Of a stretch of 33,828 nt of DNA, positions 23,929 to 32,272 are shown piece by piece. The stretch is from positions 1 through 33,828 of the forward strand of contig JAOAAG010000169.1 of the NCBI GenBank assembly GCA_026418995.1. The letters run 5' to 3'. The position numbers and the translations under genes were made by a program. Below the pieces are notes generated by a model, which was given only the letters and a program-made list of their open reading frames with translations, did no database searches and was not told the origin of the DNA. The DNA comes from Anaerolineae bacterium (lineage in GTDB: Bacteria; Chloroflexota; Anaerolineae; B4-G1). Each line of letters starts with the position of its first letter. Position 1 is the first letter of the stretch.

Positions 23929-24212
23929 AGTTGTGTTCCATACCGTCTGTAGTGACAGTGTTGCCGGGACACTAAAAACTTACGGTGTAATCCTGTAACT
24001 GTCTCCATTTCATTCAGAAGTGCCGTCCGCTCCCTGCGTGTCGTCTTTTTAAGCGGCAGTGCATCACCGTCAGATACTTACGACGTTCTAAAATACCATT
24101 AGGGATGGTTCAAATTCGGGAAAAAAGAGAGGAGGTGATGGAGTAGGGGCGGGACAGAAAGGAACACGCAAATCGGGACAAAACGTAAATTGCGTACCAA
24201 GGAGGTCAAATC
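23929..24212 (+). other. Long leader region of the GH9 gene
   Basis: About 280 bp without a convincing gene. It contains a small hairpin AGTGT/ACACT (about 23956-23972) followed by A5, a T5 run near 24046, and a strong AGGAGGTGA at 24130-24138 whose adjoining ATG opens a two-codon frame (ATG GAG TAG). The real ribosome site AAGGAGGTCA is at 24199-24208. I could not assign a clear promoter. Confidence 0.4.
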
Positions 24213-27029
24213 ATGGTGAAGCAAGTCTTCTCAAATAAAAGTTTTCTTTACGCTGCCTTCGTCGTCGTATTGACTCTTCTCATTACATCACCGGTCCTCT
24301 CTGCCCCAGACGCGCCCCCTCCGCCTGGTTACCGCAAGGTGCGAGACTGGTACGTCTTCAAAGATACCCTGCCCGGCACATGGTCGTGCCATCTCGATAT
24401 ATGCGACCTCAATGCTCCCAACAACCTGGTGCCCATTGACACCTCGCCGGAGGGGATGTATAACGGTCTGCCATCTCTGAAACTCGAGATCAGCGGACCT
24501 AACAAGTGGTGGTGGCTGGTGATCCTGGCCGGCAAGGGCTGGACCTCCTACAGCCTGGAGAACTATGCCGAGAACGGGTTTCTCGAATTCAACGTCAAGA
24601 GCGCCAGCGGTGGTGAGCACTTCAACATCACCTTGACGGACGTTGTACCTGGCCGGGCCTCTGGCGTAGAACATAACCTCACGGTCAACACTGCCAATTA
24701 CGTAACCATCAGCACTGAATGGCAGCATGTCAAAATCCCCCTGCGGGATTTCAATTTCGGTAGCGATCCCGAGTTCAACCTGCGCCAGGTGCGGGACGTG
24801 CGGTTCAGCGAGGACTATTGGGGCCCGTACGCCAAGACAATCTGGATCAACGATCTGAAGTTCACCTCCCCCGACGATGAAGCTGGCTTCCCGGCTATCA
24901 AGGTCAACCAGCTCGGTTACAATACGCAGGCGGAGAAGTATGCGCTGGTAACTGGCTTCTACGAAGAGTTGCCGCTTGATGAGGGCGCACAATTTGTCGT
25001 CCGCCGTGCGGACGATCACGAGCCGGTCTACACTGGCACCCTCTCGCTGGTGACCGACTTCGACCGCTACGTATCGGGTGAGAAGATCCTCAAGGCCGAC
25101 TTCACGCCCCTGACGGCGCCCGGCCGGTACTACATAGACGTGACGGTACCGGCGACCGGCACTCTCATTGGCGGAAACAGCTCGCTGGAGTTTGAGATCG
25201 GTAAGGACATCTACCACCCACTCGTTGTGGATGCCGCGCGGTACTTCTACTACCAGCGTCAGGGCATCACACTCACCGCTGAGCATGCCGGCGCCTGGGC
25301 GCGCGGCCTCGGCCATCCCCAGGACTCGGCCGTGCATCTCCGCTCCTATCTCGAGGGTTACGCGAATACCATCACCACTACCTTCGACGTCTCCCAAGGT
25401 TGGTACGATGCTGGAGACTATGGGAAGTACGTGCCCTATGCGGCCACCGCGGTCAACGACCTGCTGAGCGCCTACGAGATGTTCCCGGAGGTGTTCACTG
25501 ATGGCCAGCTCAACATCCCTGAAAGCGGCAACGGCATACCCGACCTGCTGGACGAGGTAAAGTGGGAACTGGATTGGGTACTGAAGATGCAAGACCCATC
25601 GGACGGCGGGTTCTACGAGCGCGTCTACCCGAATAACCCGCAATCAGGCAAAGAGATGCCTGATGAGGACGATCAGGTGCGCTACATTGAGGACCTGCTG
25701 GGCGGTACGGTTCCCAACACCAAGCCAACACAGGGTACAGCCAAAGGTGTCGCTTACCTGGCACATGCCTCGGTCGTTTACCGTCCGTTTGATGAAGACT
25801 ACGCCGACCGCTTGCTAGCTGCAGCGGAAGCTGGCTGGCGCTACCTGGAGGCCCACCCCGAGTGCTATCCTGACTACTGGCAGGGCTGCCATCTTTCCTG
25901 GGATCCTGAGCCACCGGCGCGCTTCTGGGCTGCTGCGGAGCTATTCAAGGCCACTGGTGCCATTACCTACAACAACTACTTCCTCGACCACTACCAGGCC
26001 TATGCCTCCGACTGGCTGACGACGACAGAGAATGCCGGCGGCCTGTTCCTGCGCGCCTTCATGGCCTACAACGAGTCGCCCAATGCCGACCCGACCGAGA
26101 AGGAGTGGTTCATCCAGCACTTCAACCAGTGGCGCGAAATGCAGCTCCAGCGTTCCGAAACCTATCCCTGGCGCAATTTCCTGAAAGAGGGTGGTGAGGA
26201 TGAAGACTCGGACTACTACTGGGGCAGCAATGGGGTCACGCTGGAGACCATCATCATCCTGGCGCGTGGAAGCAAGATCGCGGGTAACTACGACGCCCGC
26301 CTCATCCGCGCTGCGCGCGCCCAGTTGAACTATATCCTGGGCATCAACCCCATCCGCCACAGCTACGTGGCCGGGTATGGGCAGGATAGCGTACAGACGC
26401 TCTTCTCGCATATCTACAGCAACGACGAGAAGCCTGGTATCCCGCCAGGTTACATGGCGGAGGGGCCAAACCAGTTCGATGGCGGCGGCCTCTCGTACTC
26501 CCAGTTCTACGGCAAGTGCTACGTGGACAACAACTCTGACTGGACGGTGAGCGAGCACTCCCTATCCTACAATGCCCGCCTGGTGTTCGTGGCGGCTATG
26601 GTGGCTAAGGAGGCGGTGTCCGACTTCACGGTGACAAAGACCGTCGCACCCACCGGCAACGTGCGGCACGGTGACCTGCTGACCTATACGATTGACATCG
26701 CGGGCGTTCCCGGCACGGGCGGGGTGCTCCACGACCCGCTGACGAATCTCCACTTTGTGCGCTTCGTGGAAGCGCCGGCGGGCATCACCTATGCCGAGGG
26801 CGCCGTCGGGGGCGCGCTGACCATCCCGGAGACCGGCCACGCCATCGTCAGCTTCGTGGTTGCGGTGGACCTGCCGACTCCCGGACAGGCAACAGTGAGC
26901 AACCAGGCGTGCATTGTGCCGGAGGGTGGGACGCTGGGCGATGCGATCTGCTCGAACATTGTCCAGAACACCGCCTCCAGGCCCTATGTGATCTACATGC
27001 CACTGGTGATGCGCAACCGCAGAGGCTAG
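24213..27029 (+). CDS. Secreted GH9 glycoside hydrolase (endoglucanase-type, multidomain)
   Basis: A 938-residue exported enzyme. A signal peptide (about 1-31, ending PVLSA) is followed by a beta-rich carbohydrate-binding-like domain (about 44-215), an Ig-like CelD_N domain (about 226-335, VNQLGYNTQAEKYALVTG) and the GH9 (alpha/alpha)6 barrel (about 340-800). The catalytic-base motif DAGDYGKY holds Asp399 and Asp402; Glu781 (SEHSLSYNARLVF) sits where the proton donor lies; His733 is near the subsite region. A DUF11-like repeat (about 805-925) and a short YMPLVMRNRRG tail end the protein. GH9 enzymes cleave beta-1,4-glucans, and some act on chito-oligosaccharides or glucosaminides, so the substrate is open. 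AAGGAGGTCA precedes the ATG. An intrinsic terminator follows. Confidence 0.9.
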   Translation: MVKQVFSNKSFLYAAFVVVLTLLITSPVLSAPDAPPPPGYRKVRDWYVFKDTLPGTWSCHLDICDLNAPNNLVPIDTSPEGMYNGLPSLKLEISGPNKWWWLVILAGKGWTSYSLENYAENGFLEFNVKSASGGEHFNITLTDVVPGRASGVEHNLTVNTANYVTISTEWQHVKIPLRDFNFGSDPEFNLRQVRDVRFSEDYWGPYAKTIWINDLKFTSPDDEAGFPAIKVNQLGYNTQAEKYALVTGFYEELPLDEGAQFVVRRADDHEPVYTGTLSLVTDFDRYVSGEKILKADFTPLTAPGRYYIDVTVPATGTLIGGNSSLEFEIGKDIYHPLVVDAARYFYYQRQGITLTAEHAGAWARGLGHPQDSAVHLRSYLEGYANTITTTFDVSQGWYDAGDYGKYVPYAATAVNDLLSAYEMFPEVFTDGQLNIPESGNGIPDLLDEVKWELDWVLKMQDPSDGGFYERVYPNNPQSGKEMPDEDDQVRYIEDLLGGTVPNTKPTQGTAKGVAYLAHASVVYRPFDEDYADRLLAAAEAGWRYLEAHPECYPDYWQGCHLSWDPEPPARFWAAAELFKATGAITYNNYFLDHYQAYASDWLTTTENAGGLFLRAFMAYNESPNADPTEKEWFIQHFNQWREMQLQRSETYPWRNFLKEGGEDEDSDYYWGSNGVTLETIIILARGSKIAGNYDARLIRAARAQLNYILGINPIRHSYVAGYGQDSVQTLFSHIYSNDEKPGIPPGYMAEGPNQFDGGGLSYSQFYGKCYVDNNSDWTVSEHSLSYNARLVFVAAMVAKEAVSDFTVTKTVAPTGNVRHGDLLTYTIDIAGVPGTGGVLHDPLTNLHFVRFVEAPAGITYAEGAVGGALTIPETGHAIVSFVVAVDLPTPGQATVSNQACIVPEGGTLGDAICSNIVQNTASRPYVIYMPLVMRNRRG

Positions 27030-27063
27030 TGCTCCGCCGCGTTCGGCAGTGCCCACAACGACA

Positions 27064-27092
27064 GGGGCAGGCGTGGTAGCCTGCCCCTTTTG
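27064..27092 (+). terminator. Intrinsic terminator of the GH9 gene
   Basis: A 9-bp stem GGGGCAGGC (27064-27072) with GCCTGCCCC (27079-27087), a 6-nt loop, then TTTTGT. It lies 35 bp after the GH9 stop and separates that gene from recO. Confidence 0.92.
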
Positions 27093-27104
27093 TAATTCCC
27101 AAAC

Positions 27105-27132
27105 TTCACCTGCGAAGCTTTTATGGTATAAT
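27105..27132 (+). promoter_or_regulatory. Promoter of recO and downstream genes
   Basis: -35 TTCACC (27105-27110), 16-bp spacer, perfect -10 TATAAT (27127-27132) preceded by TGG (extended -10). The recO ATG is 19 bp past the -10. Confidence 0.72.
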
Positions 27133-27151
27133 CCACGGCGCAGGTCTGAGC

Positions 27152-27979
27152 ATGAGCAACGAGCGGCTTTACCGAACCGAGGGTATCGTCATCCGCCGGC
27201 GTGACCAGGGCGAGGCTGACCGGGTGCTCACGCTCTGCACGCCGCAGGGCAAAATCGAAGTTGTCGCTAAGGGAGTGCGCAAGATACGCAGCCGTAAGGC
27301 TGGTCACGTCGAGCTGTTCTCGCGCTCCAATTTCGTCGTCTCGCGCGTCCCCTATTCCTGGGACATTGTCAGCCAGGTTGAGACGGTCGAGCCGCACGCG
27401 GTTTTGCGCGAGGACCTCACGCGCGGCGCCTACGCCCGCTACGTCGTCGAGCTGCTCGACTGTTTCTTTGCCCAGGACGAAGGAGGGCCGGCCCTTTTCG
27501 ACCTGCTCGACCGTACACTCACCTGGCTGTGCCAGGAGCGCGACCTCGACCTGGTCGTCCGCTTTTACGAGCAACACCTGCTGGGGCTGGCTGGCTTTCG
27601 CCCTGAACTGTTCCGCTGCGTCGGTGAGCATGCGGCCTTAGTCTTGCTGTCACCCAGGGGAGCACAGGGGGAACGGCGGCCTTATGGGCTTGACCCGGCG
27701 CGGGGTGGGGCGCTCTGCCCGAAGTGCTATGATGGCTGCAAGGGTGTGCAAACCGTCGTGCCCCTCTCGCCTGCCGCTTTGGGGTTTCTGCAAGAGTGCC
27801 AGCGCGGCCCGTACACCCGGCTGCGCGGGCAGAGTGTGGCGCCAGCGCTGTACGCCGAGGCCGAGCGAGTCATGCAGCACTACATCACCTATCACCTGGA
27901 GCACTCTGTGCGCAGCGGCGTATTCCTGCGGCAGTTGAGGTGGGAGAAGGGAACGAGGGGCAGTGAGACTACCCTCTGA
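27152..27979 (+). CDS. recO: DNA repair protein RecO
   Basis: A 275-residue protein of the RecFOR pathway, which loads RecA onto SSB-coated single-stranded DNA. The N-terminal OB fold is clear (YRTEGIVIRRRDQGEADRVLTL, then GKIEVVAKGVRKIRSR), followed by the helical domain (YARYVVELLDCFF; FYEQHLLGLAGFRPEL). Many RecO proteins have a CxxC...CxxC zinc site. Here the first half is degenerate (FRCVGEH), a basic insert of about 30 residues follows, and the second half is LCPKCYDGC, so zinc binding may differ. It has its own extended -10 promoter. The next frame overlaps its end. Confidence 0.94.
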   Translation: MSNERLYRTEGIVIRRRDQGEADRVLTLCTPQGKIEVVAKGVRKIRSRKAGHVELFSRSNFVVSRVPYSWDIVSQVETVEPHAVLREDLTRGAYARYVVELLDCFFAQDEGGPALFDLLDRTLTWLCQERDLDLVVRFYEQHLLGLAGFRPELFRCVGEHAALVLLSPRGAQGERRPYGLDPARGGALCPKCYDGCKGVQTVVPLSPAALGFLQECQRGPYTRLRGQSVAPALYAEAERVMQHYITYHLEHSVRSGVFLRQLRWEKGTRGSETTL

Positions 27980-28739
27980 TCCGCTCAGGCCTTTGTGCCA
28001 AACCTGGACAGTACACTGGTGGTCACCCAGGGCGAAACCGGGCTGCCGACGATTACTGCCAGCTATGATTGTAGCGACACTGATCATGTCGTCCTCGGTC
28101 AACTGCAGCACTCGTGCGACTCCCTCCATGTCCGGGGGCCAGACGCTGGCATTTACGCCAGAACTATCGGTAAAGAGCCCCACCCCTACAGTGCACATCA
28201 TGCGCTACAGTGACCCGTATCTGGGCTTCGCTGTCGAATATCCGTTTGATTGGGAAGTCACAGAGTACCGGGAACTCCCCAACCCGGCAGGGCAACCTTT
28301 GACAGGAGTCGAATTCAGAAGCCACCTATGTATGGGTGAGGAGCAGGTCTTTGGCAGGTATACTGTTAACGTTTCTGTGGGAGAGGCCGGGGGCACGGTC
28401 ACCGATACGGTGGAGCACAGGCTCAGTCCCATCGTACCTCAATTCCGTGCTCAGATCGAGACTCATTGTTGCCTGACGGTGGGTGGGGAGCTGGCTATGG
28501 AGTTAACGGGCTTCCCTGGCGCACGTTGGGGCAGCCGTTGGATCGTGATTGTCCACGATGAGCGGGCCTACTGGCTAACTTTCTATCCTTATAACGTGCA
28601 ATTCAATACCCCATCAGACATTGTGGCGCGGGCGGCGTTCGACGCCTTTTTGCGTAGCTTCACGTTCATCCCGGTTACCGTACTCCCTACGCCCACGATC
28701 TCACCGGTCCCTACTCCGACTTCCCGGCCCTCGCCGTGA
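27963..28739 (+). CDS. Putative exported protein with PsbP/DUF1795-like domain
   Basis: Up to 258 residues. A hydrophobic segment (about residues 31-47, LLPAMIVATLIMSSSV) looks like a signal sequence, followed by a Cys (VNCST) and a Ser/Thr/Pro-rich stretch. From about residue 80, YSDPYLGFAVEYPFDWEV starts a globular domain of a type common in small bacterial lipoproteins and PsbP-like proteins; it continues to about 240 and ends in a Thr/Pro tail. The lipobox is poor (Asn before the Cys), so lipoprotein status is doubtful. The GTG at 27963 overlaps recO by 17 bp and has GAGGGG before it; ATG 28065 is an alternative start with no visible ribosome site. Function unknown. Confidence 0.6.
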   Translation: MRLPSDPLRPLCQTWTVHWWSPRAKPGCRRLLPAMIVATLIMSSSVNCSTRATPSMSGGQTLAFTPELSVKSPTPTVHIMRYSDPYLGFAVEYPFDWEVTEYRELPNPAGQPLTGVEFRSHLCMGEEQVFGRYTVNVSVGEAGGTVTDTVEHRLSPIVPQFRAQIETHCCLTVGGELAMELTGFPGARWGSRWIVIVHDERAYWLTFYPYNVQFNTPSDIVARAAFDAFLRSFTFIPVTVLPTPTISPVPTPTSRPSP

Positions 28740-28781
28740 ACCGATAAGAGCAAGCTGTACACCTGGTACAAGGAGGCCGAA

Positions 28782-31151
28782 GTGCGCTACGGTTATTTTG
28801 ACGACGAACATTACGAGTACGTGGTTGAACGTCCCGACACGCCACGGCCATGGAGTAACTACTCTGGCTCTCCTCTGTATGGAATGATCATCACCAACAA
28901 CGCCGGGGGCTATTCGTTCTATCGCTCCGCCGAGGTGGGGCGCTTTCTGCGCTGCCATCCAAACACCATTCCTCTGGATCAGCCAGGGCGCTACTTTTAC
29001 CTGCGTGACCGGGAGAGCGGCGACTACTGGAGCGCTTCCTGGCAGCCGGTGGGCAAGCCGCTCGACGTGTACAGGAGCATCTGCCGCTTCGGCACCGCCT
29101 ACACAGTGATCGAAAGCGAATACGCAGGCATCCGTACCGTGGCGACCTACTTCGTGCCGCTGGGGCAACGCTTCGAGTATTGGCGACTGGCGGTGCACAA
29201 CGCAAGCGGCCGCCCCCGCTCTCTCAGTGTCTTCACCTACTGTGAATTCGCCAGCGAGTGGAATATCCACCAGGATTCTTTCAACCGTCAGTACAGCGCG
29301 TATCTGGCCCGCAGTGACCTGCGTGCCGGGATGGTGCATTATGCCAGCCGGGAAAATGCCCCAGCGATGATCGGCGATCTCCCCAGCATGTGCTGGCTGG
29401 CCTTGGTGGGTGCGGAGGTGGTGGGCTATGAACTAGACCGCGAAGTGTTCCTCGGCCCCTACCGGGGTTACCACAATCCGCTCACCGTGGAACGGGGCGC
29501 CTGTTCCGGCTCGAAGGCCTACGGCGATAACGGCTGCGGCTGCGTCCAGGTGGACCTCGAGCTGGGTCCCGGTGAGACGAGAGAACTGCTGGTATTGCTC
29601 GGCGTGGGCCGGGCGGAGGTCGAAGGGGTGCAGACACGCGCCGCGTTCGGGAGTCTGGAGCGGGCCTCCGCCGAGTTCGAGCGCCTCAAGGCTGAATGGC
29701 ATGGGCGGCTGGCGAGATTCCAGGTCCAATCGCCCGACCCGGATTTCGACCACATGGTGAACGTCTGGAACGCCTACAACGCGCTGGTGACCTTTGAGTG
29801 GAGCCGCGCAGCAAGCTTGATCTATGCCGGCGGGCGCGACGGCTTCGGCTATCGGGATACAGTGCAGGACATCCTGGGCGTCGTTCCTCTGATTCCTCAG
29901 CAGGCCCGCGAGCGGCTGGCACTGATGATCACGGGCCAGGAGTCCACTGGTGGCGCGCGTCCGCTGGTCAAGCCCTTTGACCATCGGCCCGGTCAGATGG
30001 AGCCGACGCCGCCGGACGAGTATCGCTCCGACGATTGTCTGTGGCTCTTTAATACGGTGCCTGCCTACGTGGCGGAGACCGGGGATATCGCCTTTTACGA
30101 GCAGGTGCTTCCCTACTCCGATAGAGGGGAGGATACGGTATTCGGCCATCTGCGGCGGGCGCTTGAATTCAACCTCACGCGGTGTGGCCCGCATGGCCTG
30201 CCTAGCGCCCTGCGTGCCGATTGGAATGACTGCCTGGGGCCGGGCGGAGAAAGCCTCTTCGTCGCCTTTCAGGTGCGCTATGGCCTGGGGGTCTATGCCG
30301 ACATCGCCCGCCTGCTGAAGCAGCCGGAAGAGGCGGCCTGGGCCATCGCAGCGATGGCGAAACTGGACAAGGCTATTCAGCGGTATGGCTGGGATGGCGC
30401 GTGGTTCGTGCGCAAATACCGCGAGGACGGCATGGTATTGGGTTCGCGCCAGAACGAGGAAGGGCGCATCTTCCTGAACTCACAGAGCTGGGCCGTTATC
30501 AGCGGGGCCGCCACCCCGGAGCAGGCCCGCATGGCGATGGACGCCGTCGAGGAGCACCTGGCGAGCGAATATGGCCTGGCGCTCTTTGCGCCGCCCTTCA
30601 GAAGGTGGAGTCCTCTTTACGGCGGTTCGCTCTACAACCCTGGCCAGAAGGAGAATGCGGCTATCTTCAACCATACGCAGGCCTGGGCGGTGATCGCCGA
30701 CTGTATTCTAGGCAACGGCGACCGCGCGTATCGGCATTACCGCGCCTACATGCCTTCCCGCTTCAATGACATCGCCGAAGTGCGCCTGATTGAGCCTTAC
30801 GTCCATTGCCAGGGCACCAACAGCCAGTTCAGCCCGCGCTTTGGGGCAGGTGGGCTACCGTGGCTTACCGGTACAGCCCCCTGGTCGTACTATGCCGCCA
30901 CCCAGTACATTCTGGGCATCCGACCTGAAGTCGAGGGGCTGCGCATTGACCCCTGTATCCCTGCGAACTGGGAGGGGTTCACCGTGCGACGCCTCTTTCG
31001 CGGCAGATGGTTGAACATCCGGGTGGAGAATCCTGATGGAGCGCAGAAGGGGGTGGCGCGTCTCCTCCTCAACGGCGCGGAGCTGGCAGGTAACCTGATC
31101 CCCGTGGACCGGATGCGGGAGGAGAACGACGTGCTGGCCGTGATGGGATAG
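28782..31151 (+). CDS. GH94 cellobiose/chitobiose-type phosphorylase
   Basis: A 789-residue cytosolic enzyme matching GH94 along its length. It cleaves a beta-1,4 disaccharide with inorganic phosphate to give sugar 1-phosphate and free sugar, saving ATP. Visible features: MRYGYFDDEHYEYV start, NAGGYSFYRSAE, GRYFYLRDRESGDYWS, GYRDTVQD, the catalytic Asp483 in RADWNDCLG, QNEEGRIFLNSQSWAV, and PWLTGTAPWSYYAATQYILG near the end. I cannot separate cellobiose from N,N'-diacetylchitobiose phosphorylase by eye; the N-terminal half reads well against both. The start is GTG 28782 with AAGGAGG five bases upstream. With no signal peptide it complements the secreted GH9 enzyme 1.8 kb upstream. Confidence 0.9.
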   Translation: MRYGYFDDEHYEYVVERPDTPRPWSNYSGSPLYGMIITNNAGGYSFYRSAEVGRFLRCHPNTIPLDQPGRYFYLRDRESGDYWSASWQPVGKPLDVYRSICRFGTAYTVIESEYAGIRTVATYFVPLGQRFEYWRLAVHNASGRPRSLSVFTYCEFASEWNIHQDSFNRQYSAYLARSDLRAGMVHYASRENAPAMIGDLPSMCWLALVGAEVVGYELDREVFLGPYRGYHNPLTVERGACSGSKAYGDNGCGCVQVDLELGPGETRELLVLLGVGRAEVEGVQTRAAFGSLERASAEFERLKAEWHGRLARFQVQSPDPDFDHMVNVWNAYNALVTFEWSRAASLIYAGGRDGFGYRDTVQDILGVVPLIPQQARERLALMITGQESTGGARPLVKPFDHRPGQMEPTPPDEYRSDDCLWLFNTVPAYVAETGDIAFYEQVLPYSDRGEDTVFGHLRRALEFNLTRCGPHGLPSALRADWNDCLGPGGESLFVAFQVRYGLGVYADIARLLKQPEEAAWAIAAMAKLDKAIQRYGWDGAWFVRKYREDGMVLGSRQNEEGRIFLNSQSWAVISGAATPEQARMAMDAVEEHLASEYGLALFAPPFRRWSPLYGGSLYNPGQKENAAIFNHTQAWAVIADCILGNGDRAYRHYRAYMPSRFNDIAEVRLIEPYVHCQGTNSQFSPRFGAGGLPWLTGTAPWSYYAATQYILGIRPEVEGLRIDPCIPANWEGFTVRRLFRGRWLNIRVENPDGAQKGVARLLLNGAELAGNLIPVDRMREENDVLAVMG

Positions 31152-31179
31152 GCCGACGCCTAGCACGGAGCAGGGCCCT

Positions 31180-32211
31180 TCAGGGCACGAGCACAATCTT
31201 GCCGAACTGTTCGCCTCGCTCCAGCACCTCGAACGCCCTTTTGCCCTCGGCCAGGGGAAGCACCCGGTCTATCACCGGCTTCAACTTGCCGGCCCAGACC
31301 AGCCCCATCACGTCGCGGAAGTCCTGATGGGAGCCCATCGTCGAGCCGATGAGGCTGACCTGTTTGCCGAAGATGAAACGCAGGTCCACCTCACACAGGG
31401 GGCCGGAGGTGTTGCCGACGATGACGATGCGTCCGCCCCGCCTGACGGCACGCAGGCTCTGTGACAGCGTGGCCTGTCCCACGTTATCAACCACCACATC
31501 CACCCCGCGCCGCTCGGTGAGCCTGTAGAGCGTTTTACTCCACTGGGGGTCCTCACGGTAGTTGAGCACGACGTCGGCGCCGAGCTGGCGGGCCTTCTCC
31601 ATCTTCTCCTCGCTGCTGGTGAGCGCGTAGACGGTGGCACCGGCCAGTTTGGCGATCTGGATGGCCATCGAGTTGACACCCCCGCCGGCCCCGATGATCA
31701 GCACAGACTCGCCGGCGCGCAGGGCAGCGCGGTGAATGAGCATACGCCAGGCGGTCAGCCCGACCAGCAGTGGGGCAGCAGCCTGGGGAAAATCCCAGCC
31801 GTCGGGGATAGCCATAAGATTAGCCGCCGGGACGACCACGTATTCGGCCTGTCCGCCGCGCACCTGCTCTCCCAGAATGACGTAATCAGGGCTGAGGGAG
31901 TCCTCACCCCGGCGCGTGAACTCGTCCGCTGTCAGATTGATGCCCGGGTCCACGACCACCCGCTGGCCGATCTCCCAACCCGTCACCCCCTCGCCCAGGG
32001 CAGCGATCTCGCCGGCCACGTCCGCGCCGCACCAGTGGGGCAGCTCCAGCTTCAGGCCAGGCCATCCCCGCCTTACCCACACGTCCAGATGATTGAGGGC
32101 ACAGGCGCGCACCTTCACCAGCACCTGATGCGGCCCCGGCTCAGGAGCAGGGACATCGGCATAACGCAAAACGTCCAGGTCTCCGTGTTCATAGAAGCAC
32201 AGCGCTTTCAT
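31180..32211 (-). CDS. MDR-family NAD(P)H-dependent oxidoreductase (quinone oxidoreductase-like)
   Basis: A 343-residue medium-chain dehydrogenase/reductase. The GroES-like N-terminal domain has ALNHLDVWVRRG and CGADVAGEIAALGEGVTGWEIGQRV; the Rossmann domain has VLIIGAGGGVNSMAIQIAKLAGATV and GGRIVIVGNTSG. The catalytic zinc Cys-His-Cys set of alcohol dehydrogenases is not complete: the first site reads NHLD where Cys would be, and there is no four-Cys structural zinc lobe. Quinone oxidoreductase or enone/crotonyl-type reductase activity is more likely than alcohol oxidation. AGAGG precedes the ATG at 32211. It converges with the GH94 gene 28 bp away and lies 61 bp downstream of the ABC permease gene on the same strand. 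Confidence 0.88.
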   Translation of the reverse strand: MKALCFYEHGDLDVLRYADVPAPEPGPHQVLVKVRACALNHLDVWVRRGWPGLKLELPHWCGADVAGEIAALGEGVTGWEIGQRVVVDPGINLTADEFTRRGEDSLSPDYVILGEQVRGGQAEYVVVPAANLMAIPDGWDFPQAAAPLLVGLTAWRMLIHRAALRAGESVLIIGAGGGVNSMAIQIAKLAGATVYALTSSEEKMEKARQLGADVVLNYREDPQWSKTLYRLTERRGVDVVVDNVGQATLSQSLRAVRRGGRIVIVGNTSGPLCEVDLRFIFGKQVSLIGSTMGSHQDFRDVMGLVWAGKLKPVIDRVLPLAEGKRAFEVLERGEQFGKIVLVP

Positions 32212-32272
32212 GTGTTACCTCTTCGCTTCGAGCTGTGGTAGAGGAGGGATGTTTCGCAACAGCCCGGACACT

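Noticed and set aside
24060-24100. TAAAAT at 24089-24094 as a GH9 promoter
   Set aside because: No acceptable -35 at 16-18 bp upstream, so no promoter was called.
24288-25643. Minus-strand frame of 451 codons inside the GH9 gene
   Set aside because: It is a shadow of the GH9 coding sequence, with no ribosome site and no family pattern.
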